From contig NZ_CAMYUE010000008.1 of the NCBI RefSeq assembly GCF_947301925.1, forward strand, positions 1-64,000: a stretch of DNA of 64,000 bases, written 5' to 3'. The position numbers and the translations under genes are program-made. Position 1 is the first letter of the stretch. The number at the start of each line of letters is the position of its first letter. The notes under the pieces were generated by a model that was not told where the DNA came from, searched no databases, and saw only the letters and a program-made list of their open reading frames with translations. Origin of the DNA: an uncultured Ruminococcus sp. Its GTDB lineage: Bacteria; Bacillota; Clostridia; Oscillospirales; Ruminococcaceae. Shown one piece after another: positions 49,342-59,114 of the stretch.

Positions 49342-50550
49342 ATGAAAAGGGCAGTATCTGTAATAGCTGCCGCTGTCATGCTGACTGCCGCAGCTCCCGT
49401 CGGGACCTCGGCGGCTGAGGATACAGGCAGCTTCATGCTCAGCTATACCGTTGAGAACAAACAGGCTACCGTCACAGGCTGCATCGGCAGCGACGCCGTT
49501 ATCGTCATACCCTCCGAGCTGGAGGGCTTCCCCGTAACTGCCGTGGCAGACGACGCCTTTTCGGGGAATACCGACATAACCATATGCGTTATCCCCGACA
49601 GCGTGAAGTCCATAGGCGAAAGAGCCTTCAGCACCTGTCCTGCGCTGAGCACCATAACCCTCGGCAGCGGCGTGACGAAAATAGGCGATTACGCCTTTAC
49701 CGCCTGCCCTGCCCTGTCGTATATCGACGTCAACAAGGATAATCCCACCTACAGCAATGTAAACGGCTGTCTTTATGAGAACGGCAGCGATCTGCTGCTC
49801 TATGCAGGCCCTGCCGACGCCGTCATAAACAAGGACACAAAGACTGTCCGCAAGGGCGCCTTCTTCGGAAAGGCGGATATAGTCTCGGTAGCATTTCCCG
49901 ACTCTGTCACGGTGGTCGATGACAATGCCTTTGCAGGCTGCCTTTCGCTGAAAAGCGTGGATATTCCCGACTCTGTCACAACTCTGGGAAAGGGCTGCTT
50001 CATGAGCTGCAGCGCTCTTGAAACAGTGTCGCTGAGCAGCTCGGTGAAGTCCATACCCGAAAACTGCTTCAACTCCTGTACTTCTCTCAGGAACGCACCT
50101 TTCCCCGACAGTATCACCTCCGTAGGGAACGGCGCCTTCTACAGCTGCGCCGGCATGAGCAATATCTACCTGCCAGCCTCCGTAAAGACCATAGGCAGCG
50201 AAGCCTTCGGCAGGCGCTATGACGTAAGAAGCAGCGCCTCGGAGAACATCTCGGGCTTCGTCATCAGAGGCGAAAAGGGCTCTGCCGCCGAAAAGTACGC
50301 AAGCGACCGTAAGCTGGCCTTCGCGGAGGGACATCTCGAAAAGGGCGACGTCAACAGCGACGGAGACGTGAATGCTGTGGACGCTTCTCTGGTGCTGGCC
50401 GAGTACGCGGCAACGTCCTCGGATAATCCCGGCCGCTTCACCGGCGACGCAAATACCGCCGCAGACTGGAACGGCGACGGCGATATAAACGCTGTGGACG
50501 CTTCGGCTATACTGGCATTTTACGCCGCAAGCTCCGTAACGTCACTTTAA
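49342..50550 (+). CDS. Secreted leucine-rich-repeat protein with type I dockerin
   Basis: A 402-residue secreted protein. Signal peptide MKRAVSVIAAAVMLTAAAPVGTSAA, then about nine BspA-type LRR_5 repeats (VPDSVKSIGERAFSTCPALSTITLGSG-like units) and a C-terminal type I dockerin (~334-402) with both Ca-binding loops (GDVNSDGDVNAVDASLVLAEYA and ADWNGDGDINAVDASAILAFYA). No catalytic domain is seen, so this looks like a cellulosome or surface-attached protein-interaction module. It starts one base after the amidohydrolase stop and is the last gene of the fabD operon, which is an odd setting for a secreted dockerin protein. Confidence 0.9.
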   Translation: MKRAVSVIAAAVMLTAAAPVGTSAAEDTGSFMLSYTVENKQATVTGCIGSDAVIVIPSELEGFPVTAVADDAFSGNTDITICVIPDSVKSIGERAFSTCPALSTITLGSGVTKIGDYAFTACPALSYIDVNKDNPTYSNVNGCLYENGSDLLLYAGPADAVINKDTKTVRKGAFFGKADIVSVAFPDSVTVVDDNAFAGCLSLKSVDIPDSVTTLGKGCFMSCSALETVSLSSSVKSIPENCFNSCTSLRNAPFPDSITSVGNGAFYSCAGMSNIYLPASVKTIGSEAFGRRYDVRSSASENISGFVIRGEKGSAAEKYASDRKLAFAEGHLEKGDVNSDGDVNAVDASLVLAEYAATSSDNPGRFTGDANTAADWNGDGDINAVDASAILAFYAASSVTSL

Positions 50551-50645
50551 CACTGAATAGCTTTAAAATATCAAATTGCTTTTTTCGCCAAAACCCGACC
50601 TTTTTTGAAGCAAAAATTTCTATGTCATGCCTACCGCCCAAACTA

Positions 50646-52182
<1,537 letters not shown>

Positions 52183-52282
52183 GCAGCGTGACGCTGCACC
52201 CTTGACACGGTGTCGCTTGTTTCACGCGCTCACTATTGCAAAAAATGATAGTCGTACATCGCTTACGGCACAGTATAAAGGT

Positions 52283-52310
52283 AAAGGCGGACATGATGTC
52301 CGCCTTTTTT
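52283..52310. terminator. Terminator between guaB and the low-GC lipoprotein
   Basis: AAAGGCGGACAT/ATGTCCGCCTTT stem with T-run on the plus strand and A-run on the other side. It can serve both convergent genes. Confidence 0.85.
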
Positions 52311-52342
52311 ATTTCATGTTATTATGCTGTAGACAGGTAATC

Positions 52343-53032
52343 TTAACGTTGATTATTATGAATTCCTTTGATGTCTGCTTTGATCAGCCAGTTCTTTATG
52401 AGAGTGATTTTTTTATTTAAAGATTCTGTGTCCTCAGTCATTTCCTTGGTAAGTCCGTATTTTTCAAGTTCTTCATATTCGTGATTATTTAGCTTGTCTA
52501 AAATGTCTACCATTTCATCATGATACAGATAGTCCAGATCAACTATACATATTTCTACAAGTAGATCATCACATAAAAACACCCTTTTTACTTTTTCAGC
52601 ATTTTCTTTACCCATATAATCTGATTTATTCTTTTCGTCGCCGCATATTACGGAAAAAAACTCGTCATACTCCTTGATTTTTAGGATATATAGATCTTTG
52701 TATCCATCTTCCAAGGTATCAGATATCAGATAGCATCTGATATATTGATTGTCACATACAGCTTTTAATTGATCTTTATCTGAAAAATAATCAAGATCAG
52801 CATAAAAATACGAATTGTCATCACGTAATACATATAGCTCACCTAAACTATCACATGAAACAGTAAAATGATCACCATATTCTGTTTTTATTTTTATTGT
52901 TTTTGAACCAATACAACCTGTAAAACTAAAGGTTACAGTTAAAACCGCTATTACAATAATTATTGTTCTATTAGTGCTTTTCAGTGCATTAAATATATGT
53001 TTTCTCAGTTCATAATAAATAGTCTTCTTCAT
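52343..53032 (-). CDS. AT-rich lipoprotein of unknown function
   Basis: A 229-residue lipoprotein. A basic start (MKKTIYYELRKHIFNALKSTNR) leads into a hydrophobic segment and the lipobox FSFTGC. The mature part is acidic and Lys/Tyr/Asp-rich, with KIKTEYGDHFTVSCDSLGELYVLRDDNSYFYADLDYFSDKDQLK. Codons are AT-ended, unlike the flanking genes, suggesting transfer. The start at the second ATG is a choice between two, the first lying directly on AAAGGA. No family recognised. Confidence 0.78.
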   Translation of the reverse strand: MKKTIYYELRKHIFNALKSTNRTIIIVIAVLTVTFSFTGCIGSKTIKIKTEYGDHFTVSCDSLGELYVLRDDNSYFYADLDYFSDKDQLKAVCDNQYIRCYLISDTLEDGYKDLYILKIKEYDEFFSVICGDEKNKSDYMGKENAEKVKRVFLCDDLLVEICIVDLDYLYHDEMVDILDKLNNHEYEELEKYGLTKEMTEDTESLNKKITLIKNWLIKADIKGIHNNQR

Positions 53033-53062
53033 CTTATGCTGCATTCCTTTTTTACTTTTTAT

Positions 53063-53773
53063 TTATCTGCTCTGCTTCTTCGGCCTAACGCAGAGGAATA
53101 TCACCGCTGTTATGATAAGGGCGATAAGGATCGGTACGCCTATGATCAGAGCCCAAACGATACGCACAAGATTTACCGAACCGTCCTTTTTGACGTGATA
53201 ATCAGCCTTTGTGCCGTCTGCCTTTATCTCATACAGGCAGCTGACCTTTGAAGGCTTTATCTTCAAAGGCTCAGTGACGCTGAGCACATTGCCCTTTTCG
53301 TCGCAGTACGCAACCTTGAAACTGCCGTAATACTCAAAGACCTCACGGTTTTCGGTATTGCTCGGCACACCGAACTCCAGCGAGCATTTATCCTTGTCGG
53401 CATGGTTGTACTTAACGAAGTACCTTCTCAGCATACAGCTTGTATAGCCATCATCGTAGACTGCAAGTCCGCAGCTGTCATCGAGGACTATGGGATCGCT
53501 GTTTCCCCTGCCCATATAGTCTGCGTACACATAGCGGCATACGCTGTATTTCTCGCTGTTTTCCCCTGCTGTGGGATCGGGATAGTATATGTCGTCAGCC
53601 TTCTCAGGAAAGAGCAGGTCAACGAAAGCCGTTCCCTCGGGAGCGTTCCCGTACTCTATCTCTATACTCCATACGTCTGTTCCCAGCCCCATTGCAAAGG
53701 CGTTCATGCCGCAGAAAATACAGGTCATTACCGTGAATACGACTGCTATGGCAGTCTTGATATGCTTTTTCAT
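53063..53773 (-). CDS. Secreted, membrane-anchored protein (paralogue pair, copy 2)
   Basis: A 236-residue protein with a cleavable signal peptide (MKKHIKTAIAVVFTVMTCIFCGMNAFA), an extracytoplasmic domain with four or five Cys, and one C-terminal membrane helix (about 205-227) followed by KKQSR. Shared with its upstream paralogue: NAPEGT-F-D-L, YDDGYTSC, YYGSFKVAYCDEKGNVL-VTEP. No known family. It is transcribed after the first copy, with a 21-base gap. Confidence 0.85.
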   Translation of the reverse strand: MKKHIKTAIAVVFTVMTCIFCGMNAFAMGLGTDVWSIEIEYGNAPEGTAFVDLLFPEKADDIYYPDPTAGENSEKYSVCRYVYADYMGRGNSDPIVLDDSCGLAVYDDGYTSCMLRRYFVKYNHADKDKCSLEFGVPSNTENREVFEYYGSFKVAYCDEKGNVLSVTEPLKIKPSKVSCLYEIKADGTKADYHVKKDGSVNLVRIVWALIIGVPILIALIITAVIFLCVRPKKQSR

Positions 53774-53794
53774 AATATCCCCCCATACCGCGCA

Positions 53795-54523
53795 TTACTG
53801 TCTGTACTGCTGCTTATCTTTCTTTTTACTATGTCTTGCAATAAGTATGATCGTCACAACAATTGCTGCTATTACTGCAATGCCCAAAACAGCTATTATA
53901 CATACGGCGATCACAGTACCGAATACAATTGCAGTCAGTCCCTTTCCCACATCTATACCATGATCCAGCTGACATTCAAGGCTGCTGCCGTCTGCATTGA
54001 CATAGAAATTCGCTTCCCGGTCTGTATACTCAGGCTCCACAGGCTCCGTGACTCCCAGAACATTGCCCTTCTCGTCGCAGTATGCCACCTTGAAGCTGCC
54101 GTAGTAATTGGAAATGTCAATGTTTTTCAGCTTCTGCTCGTCCAGGATCACATCCACATCGCTGCTGTGTATCCTGTACTCCGTGGCGATATCCCTGCCG
54201 AAAAGGCAGCTGGTATAGCCGTCATCATACTTTGCAAGCTCACAGTTCTCATCGAGAGTCAAGGGCGTCTCTGTACGCCGGCCGTTTTCATCTTCTCCGT
54301 AAATGACCAGTGACGCCGAGGCCTTGCCGTCTGCGGAAGCGTATTTGTCGTCGTCCGTCTTTTTCAGCAGTATATCCGCAAAAACGGTCCCCTCGGGAGC
54401 GTTGGTGTACCTGATCCATACCAGCCCGTCTGCGGCGACCCATGCAAAGGCATTCATGCCGCCGAAAATACAGGTGAATACAGTAAATATAAGTGCGATC
54501 GCTGCTTTGATACTTTTTTTCAT
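53795..54523 (-). CDS. Secreted, membrane-anchored protein (paralogue pair, copy 1)
   Basis: A 242-residue protein with signal peptide MKKSIKAAIALIFTVFTCIFGGMNAFA, a Cys-containing ectodomain, a C-terminal helix (about 200-230) and a basic tail KKKDKQQYRQ. It is a diverged duplicate of the 53063-53773 gene: blocks NAPEGTVFADIL, KYDDGYTSCLF and YYGSFKVAYCDEKGNVLGVTEP are kept. The signal peptide is also like that of the 48-residue peptide encoded just upstream. It has its own promoter. Confidence 0.85.
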   Translation of the reverse strand: MKKSIKAAIALIFTVFTCIFGGMNAFAWVAADGLVWIRYTNAPEGTVFADILLKKTDDDKYASADGKASASLVIYGEDENGRRTETPLTLDENCELAKYDDGYTSCLFGRDIATEYRIHSSDVDVILDEQKLKNIDISNYYGSFKVAYCDEKGNVLGVTEPVEPEYTDREANFYVNADGSSLECQLDHGIDVGKGLTAIVFGTVIAVCIIAVLGIAVIAAIVVTIILIARHSKKKDKQQYRQ

Positions 54524-54555
54524 AAAACTGCGCCTCTTATCCGTGCTTTTTCCAT

Positions 54556-54584
54556 ATTATAGCACTCTGCAGGTGACAATTCAA
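54556..54584 (-). promoter_or_regulatory. Promoter of the paralogous secreted-protein genes
   Basis: Minus-strand TTGAAT (54584-54579), 17-bp spacer, TATAAT (54561-54556). Confidence 0.75.
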
Positions 54585-54626
54585 CCGTCGGCGGCAAATC
54601 TTAAATCATTTGTAAAAAAATCGTAA

Positions 54627-54653
54627 CAAAAAAGGACGGTCATTGACCGTCCT
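54627..54653 (-). terminator. Terminator of the 48-residue peptide gene
   Basis: AGGACGGTCA/TGACCGTCCT stem and six T on the minus strand. Confidence 0.85.
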
Positions 54654-54674
54654 GTAATTTTTACGCAGAGGCAC

Positions 54675-54821
54675 TCAGTCCATGTCGCTGATATCAGCAA
54701 CAGACGCCTCGCTGTTCCCCATATCCTGCTCCGCAGCATTTGCAAAGCAGTCCATGCTTCCCAAAAAGCAGGCAACTGCCGCAAGCACCAGGGCCGCAGC
54801 TGTTTTGATAGCGTTTTTCAT
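54675..54821 (-). CDS. Small secreted peptide, 48 residues
   Basis: A short gene reading MKNAIKTAAALVLAAVACFLGSMDCFANAAEQDM... and ending SVADISDMD. The first ~27 residues are a signal peptide nearly identical in style to those of the next two genes (MKKSIKAAIALIFTVFTCIFGGMNAFA), which would leave a mature acidic peptide of about 20 residues. GGGGGAG lies ten bases before the ATG. It has its own consensus promoter and terminator, so it is a real monocistronic unit. The function is unknown; a signalling peptide or a degenerated remnant of the paralogue family are both possible. Confidence 0.75.
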   Translation of the reverse strand: MKNAIKTAAALVLAAVACFLGSMDCFANAAEQDMGNSEASVADISDMD

Positions 54822-54856
54822 ACTGAAAAAGCTCCCCCTTCAGTGTTTATACTGGA

Positions 54857-54885
54857 ATTATATCACATAAAAATACGGATTTCAA
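54857..54885 (-). promoter_or_regulatory. Promoter of the 48-residue peptide gene
   Basis: Minus-strand TTGAAA (54885-54880), 17-bp spacer, TATAAT (54862-54857) within TGTGATATAAT. Confidence 0.85.
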
Positions 54886-54916
54886 GGGGTGTTGGAAAAG
54901 TTCATAGAACTGTAAC

Positions 54917-54943
54917 AAAAAAGGGAGCTTTGCTCCCTTTTTT
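54917..54943. terminator. Bidirectional-looking terminator after the lipoprotein operon
   Basis: AAAAAAGGGAGC TTT GCTCCCTTTTTT, perfect 12-bp stem, just after the 54953 stop. Confidence 0.9.
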
Positions 54944-54952
54944 AGTGATATA

Positions 54953-55633
54953 TCACGAAACAACGTAGGCCTTGCCGTCTATGGTGTAGACTGCGATATC
55001 CATATAATCGCCGAATCTGTACCTGAGCGAATAGCTTCCGTCGTCATTGGGCTTGTGGTATGTCACATCTACCATATACATATTCTTTGAGGTGATGTTG
55101 CAGCCCGGGGAAGCCGTTTCGATGAGCTTATCGTATGTCTCAAAGGCGCCCTCTGTGTCCTTCAGTCTGCCGTCGATAAGCACATAGTCAAAGGTGAAGT
55201 CGGAGCCTGTGTACTGCTTGAGAAGCTCGTATTCTCCTTCAAGGAATTCCTTTGCGGAACCATACTGTGAATTCTCAAGGCGGTATTCAAGGAAATCGGG
55301 GTGGAGAGCCTTTTTCAGCGCCTCCTCGTCCTGATTGTTTATGGCATAGAAATAATTGGTAAGAGCCGTTGCCTCCTCTGTGGTGACAAATCGGGGGTCC
55401 ATATCTATACCCAGGGGGAAATCGTTCTCGCCGGGCTGGAATTTCTGGAACTCTCCTCCGTAGGGCATATCCTCAAGATCCTTGCTGTAGCCCTCGGGGA
55501 TATCTCCGCCTGCAAGGTTATGCTCGTGCTCGTGATCCGAGGAACTCTTTTTGCTGCTGCACGATACTGCTGCTCCTACGGTTATAACTGCCGCAGCCAT
55601 AAGAGCTGCCGCTCTTTTTATAATAATGCTCAT
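54953..55633 (-). CDS. Lipoprotein of unknown function
   Basis: A 226-residue lipoprotein (lipobox GAAVSC, Cys25, followed by SSKKSSSDHEHEHN, a small His-rich stretch). The C-terminal ~130 residues (EATALTNYFYAINNQDEEALKKALHPDFLEY...YTIDGKAYVVS) read like an SnoaL/NTF2-type alpha-beta cone. AAGGAG precedes the chosen ATG; the longer frame has no ribosome site. It is the last of three lipoprotein genes spaced 10-18 bases apart. Confidence 0.85.
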   Translation of the reverse strand: MSIIIKRAAALMAAAVITVGAAVSCSSKKSSSDHEHEHNLAGGDIPEGYSKDLEDMPYGGEFQKFQPGENDFPLGIDMDPRFVTTEEATALTNYFYAINNQDEEALKKALHPDFLEYRLENSQYGSAKEFLEGEYELLKQYTGSDFTFDYVLIDGRLKDTEGAFETYDKLIETASPGCNITSKNMYMVDVTYHKPNDDGSYSLRYRFGDYMDIAVYTIDGKAYVVS

Positions 55634-55643
55634 AATATGCTCC

Positions 55644-56456
55644 TTATCCGAATGTATAGTATCTGCCGTCCTTGACAGCAAATACTATTTCATAGCCGCT
55701 GACAATAACGTTTTCGTTTCCGTATGAATCCTCGCCCATGACATAGAAGCAGGCGTCGATGAGATCATCGCACTCGGACTTTACCTGACTGTAGTAATCC
55801 TTGCCGAATACATCGTTGAGTGAGCTGAAATACTCCTCTATATTATCCTTGCCCTCGGCGTACTGAGGAGCCGTTTCCAGTTTTATCCTGGTGATCCTGT
55901 AATCGCCGTTCATATTGTCGGCAAGTCCCTGACACTGCTTTGAGAAGGACGTCCTGAGATCGTAGTCGTACTCCTTTTTGAGGAAGCTCTCCATCTCGTC
56001 CAGATAGCTGGGGAACACACACTTGACATATGTGGCGTAATCAGCCGACGGGAAGCATATGAAGTACTTCTCCAGGGTGAGGAGCAGCTCGTCGGGGAAC
56101 TCTGCGGCATCGTAGTAAAGCTTTACACCGCTGCTGCTGATCTTATAGGGGCCCAGCTCGGCCTCCGCGTCTTCAGCGGCAGGGGTTATGACCTCGTTGC
56201 CCAGTATTCCCAGCTCAAGGGGCAGGTCATCGGTGACAGCGCTGTTGATGCAGTCCATTATCTTGGTATAATACTCGTCCGAATTGTAGTTGTCACCTGA
56301 GATCTCCGCTCCGCCTGCTGCTCCCGCAGTAGGTGTCTGAACAGCTGTCTCGGCATAATTAGGCATACTGATATCGCTTTTCTTTCCGCAGCCCCAGAGT
56401 CCCTGTGTACCTGCCGCAGCAGCAAGGACAAGAGCCGTAAGCCTTGATCTTCTCAT
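55644..56456 (-). CDS. Lipoprotein of unknown function, related to its neighbour
   Basis: A 270-residue lipoprotein (lipobox LWGC, Cys23). An acidic spacer is followed by DEYYTKIMDCINSAVTDDLPLELGILG and a C-terminal NTF2-like part (YDYDLRTSFSKQCQGL... SGYEIVFAVKDGRYYTFG) whose end resembles that of the 54953 gene, so both may carry the same fold. No enzyme motif is seen. It is the middle gene of the lipoprotein operon. Confidence 0.82.
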   Translation of the reverse strand: MRRSRLTALVLAAAAGTQGLWGCGKKSDISMPNYAETAVQTPTAGAAGGAEISGDNYNSDEYYTKIMDCINSAVTDDLPLELGILGNEVITPAAEDAEAELGPYKISSSGVKLYYDAAEFPDELLLTLEKYFICFPSADYATYVKCVFPSYLDEMESFLKKEYDYDLRTSFSKQCQGLADNMNGDYRITRIKLETAPQYAEGKDNIEEYFSSLNDVFGKDYYSQVKSECDDLIDACFYVMGEDSYGNENVIVSGYEIVFAVKDGRYYTFG

Positions 56457-56474
56457 AGCCTTTTCCTCTCGTAA

Positions 56475-57161
56475 TCAATAAACGGCGTATTTTCCCATTG
56501 CTCCCGCCCACTCGGCAGCCGCCGAGCCCTCGGGGGCGTATACTGTAAGGCCGGGAAGCTCCTCAAGCCCCCAGCCCTCATACTTCAGCTCCGTGCTGAG
56601 TACCGTAAGGGCTGTCATTCCCGTACAGGCGGTGAAAGCCTGTCCCTGTATCCGCGTCACGGACGCAGGTATGGTGAGCTCGGGAAGGTTTATGCAGCCT
56701 GCGAAGGCTCCCACCTCTATTTCTTGCAGTCCTTCGGGGAGGTTTATGCTCATCAGGGACTGACAGTCCGCAAAGGCGCCCTCTCCTATAACTTTTATGC
56801 TCTCGGGAAGAGTTACCGAGGTCAGGGCATGATCGGCTTCAAAGGCATAGAATCCTACCTCCGTGACAGGTGCTCCGCCTATCTCGGCAGGTATAACAAT
56901 GTCCGTATCGCTGCCCTTGTACTTTGTGATTATGGCTCCGCCCTCATATATCTCGTAATCGTACTCTTCTGCGGAGACTATGTTCCTCTCCCTTACCGTG
57001 GCGAGAGGAGCATATGTGTCATCCTCCGCAGCTGTCTCTTCCGTCACGGCAGCCGCGGTAGTTGCAGAATTCACATCGCTCTGCTTTTCGACCTTGGTGC
57101 CGCAGCCCGAAAAACAGACTGCCGCAGCTATTATCAGCGATGCGCATATAAGCTTTTTCAT
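56475..57161 (-). CDS. Leucine-rich-repeat lipoprotein
   Basis: A 228-residue lipoprotein (lipobox CFSGC, Cys20) with a Thr/Glu-rich spacer and about four BspA-type LRR_5 repeats (LPESIKVIGEGAFADCQSLMSINLPEGLQEIEVGAFAGC...). It ends in GLTVYAPEGSAAAEWAG, a common LRR_5 cap. It is the first gene of the three-lipoprotein set, 57 bases after typA. It may bind proteins or sugars at the surface. Confidence 0.9.
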   Translation of the reverse strand: MKKLICASLIIAAAVCFSGCGTKVEKQSDVNSATTAAAVTEETAAEDDTYAPLATVRERNIVSAEEYDYEIYEGGAIITKYKGSDTDIVIPAEIGGAPVTEVGFYAFEADHALTSVTLPESIKVIGEGAFADCQSLMSINLPEGLQEIEVGAFAGCINLPELTIPASVTRIQGQAFTACTGMTALTVLSTELKYEGWGLEELPGLTVYAPEGSAAAEWAGAMGKYAVY

Positions 57162-57218
57162 ATCATATCTCCCAAACCTGCAAATTGTATGGTTTATATG
57201 TGTTGATTTGATGAAAAA

Positions 57219-59042
57219 TCAGGACTTCTTTCCTCTTTCCTTAGCTCTCTGGGTATTGCTGAGAACTCTCTTTCTGATACGGAGAGACTCGGGAGTTACC
57301 TCCAGGAGCTCGTCGTCGGCCAGGAATTCAAGGCAGTCCTCCAGGCTGAGTATCCTGGGGGGAACAAGGCGGAGAGCGTCGTCGCTTCCGCTGGCACGGG
57401 TATTTGTCAGGTGCTTCTTCTTGCAGACGTTGACAACAAGGTCCTCTGTCTTGGGTGAAGCTCCCACTATCATGCCCTCGTATACGGGAGTGCCTGCTGT
57501 GATGAAGAGCTGTCCGCGCTCCTGAGCGTTGTAAAGGCCGTAGGTAACAGCCTCGCCTGTCTCGAAGGAGACGAGAGAGCCTGTGTTCCTGCGCTCGATG
57601 TCTCCCTTGTAGGGCTGATAGCCGTCGAATACATGGCTCATGATGCCCTCGCCCTTTGTATCGGTGAGAAACTCGCTCTTATAGCCGAAAAGGCCTCTTG
57701 CGGGGATAAGGAACTCTATACGCATACGGCTGCCCTGGGGGTGCATATCCACCATATCGCCCTTTCTTGCGCCTATCTTCTCCATAACGGAGCCTACGCA
57801 GTCCTCGGGAACGTCGATAACAAGGCGCTCGATAGGTTCGAGACGTCTGCCGTTCTCGTCCTGCTTGTAGAGAACGTGAGGTGTGGAAACGCCCAGCTCA
57901 TAGCCCTCGCGGCGCATATTCTCGATGAGTATGGACAGGTGCATCTCGCCTCGTCCTGCAACGCGGAAGGCGTCAGTGGACTCTGTCTCCTCAACGCGGA
58001 GGGATACGTCCTTCAGGAGCTCCTTGAAAAGTCTCTCGCGGAGCTGACGTGATGTTACGAACTTGCCCTCGCGGCCTGCAAAGGGGCTGTCGTTTACGGA
58101 GAATGTCATCTCAACGGTGGGCTCGCTTATCTTCACGAAGGGAAGCGGATCGGGAGCGTCCGTAGCGCATATGGTATCGCCGATGGTGATGCCCTCGATA
58201 CCCGATATCCACACGATATCGCCCATTGTGGCCTCCTGTACGGGAACACGGTTGAGTCCCTGTATCTGGAGAAGGGATACTATCTTGGAATTGTAGTTCT
58301 TCTTTGAGCCTGTGTAATCACAGACAGTTACCTGCTGATTGACGGCTATCTTTCCTCTTACGATACGGCCGATACCGATACGTCCGACGTACTCGTTGTA
58401 GTCGATAGAGGAAATGAGCATCTGGAGAGGATCGTTCTCCTCGCCCTTGGGGGGCTCGATGTAGTTGATGATGGTATCGAAAAGGGGCTTCAGATCCGTA
58501 CCTGCCTCATACTGGCTGAGAGAAGCAGTACCGCTTCTTCCCGAGCAGAAAAGGAGGGGGCTTTCCAGCTGCTCCTCGTTTGCGTCAAGGTCAAGGAGGA
58601 GCTCCAGCACCTCGTCGCCTATCTCGTCCAGACGGGCGTCGGGACGGTCGATCTTGTTTACCACAACGATTATCTTGTGACCCATTTCCAGTGCCTTTGA
58701 CAGTACGAAACGTGTCTGGGGCATGGGGCCTTCCGCTGCGTCAACAAGGAGGAGAACGCCGTCTACCATTTCCAGTACGCGCTCAACCTCGCCGCCGAAG
58801 TCGGCATGGCCGGGGGTGTCGATAATGTTGATCTTTGTGCCGTTGTACATGACCGAGGTATTCTTCGCAAGGATAGTGATACCTCTCTCCCTCTCGATGT
58901 CGTTTGAGTCCATTACGCGCTCTGCGACCTCCTGGTTCTCACGGAAAACGCCGCCCTGCTTGAGCATCTCGTCAACGAGAGTGGTCTTGCCGTGGTCAAC
59001 GTGAGCGATAATGGCAATGTTTCTTAAATCTTCTCTTATCAT
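57219..59042 (-). CDS. typA: Ribosome-associated GTPase TypA/BipA
   Basis: A 607-residue translational GTPase. G1 is AHVDHGKTTLVDEML, the DxxG motif DTPGHADFGGEV, G4 NKIDRPDARLDE, and the C-terminal BipA-specific domain contains TGEAVTYGLYNAQERGQLFITAGTPVYEGMIVG and RVLSNTQRAKERGKKS. It helps large-subunit assembly and stress adaptation. CGGAGG precedes the ATG. Full length. Confidence 0.97.
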   Translation of the reverse strand: MIREDLRNIAIIAHVDHGKTTLVDEMLKQGGVFRENQEVAERVMDSNDIERERGITILAKNTSVMYNGTKINIIDTPGHADFGGEVERVLEMVDGVLLLVDAAEGPMPQTRFVLSKALEMGHKIIVVVNKIDRPDARLDEIGDEVLELLLDLDANEEQLESPLLFCSGRSGTASLSQYEAGTDLKPLFDTIINYIEPPKGEENDPLQMLISSIDYNEYVGRIGIGRIVRGKIAVNQQVTVCDYTGSKKNYNSKIVSLLQIQGLNRVPVQEATMGDIVWISGIEGITIGDTICATDAPDPLPFVKISEPTVEMTFSVNDSPFAGREGKFVTSRQLRERLFKELLKDVSLRVEETESTDAFRVAGRGEMHLSILIENMRREGYELGVSTPHVLYKQDENGRRLEPIERLVIDVPEDCVGSVMEKIGARKGDMVDMHPQGSRMRIEFLIPARGLFGYKSEFLTDTKGEGIMSHVFDGYQPYKGDIERRNTGSLVSFETGEAVTYGLYNAQERGQLFITAGTPVYEGMIVGASPKTEDLVVNVCKKKHLTNTRASGSDDALRLVPPRILSLEDCLEFLADDELLEVTPESLRIRKRVLSNTQRAKERGKKS

Positions 59043-59114
59043 ATTTTCTTTCCTCCGGATCGTCTTTGACTTTCTTATGTTTATATATGTAAACGGCTTT
59101 CGCCGGTCTGTGCG

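Noticed and set aside
49303..50334. Minus-strand open frame of 343 codons
   Set aside because: Antisense to the LRR-dockerin gene, whose repeats and signal peptide are unmistakable.
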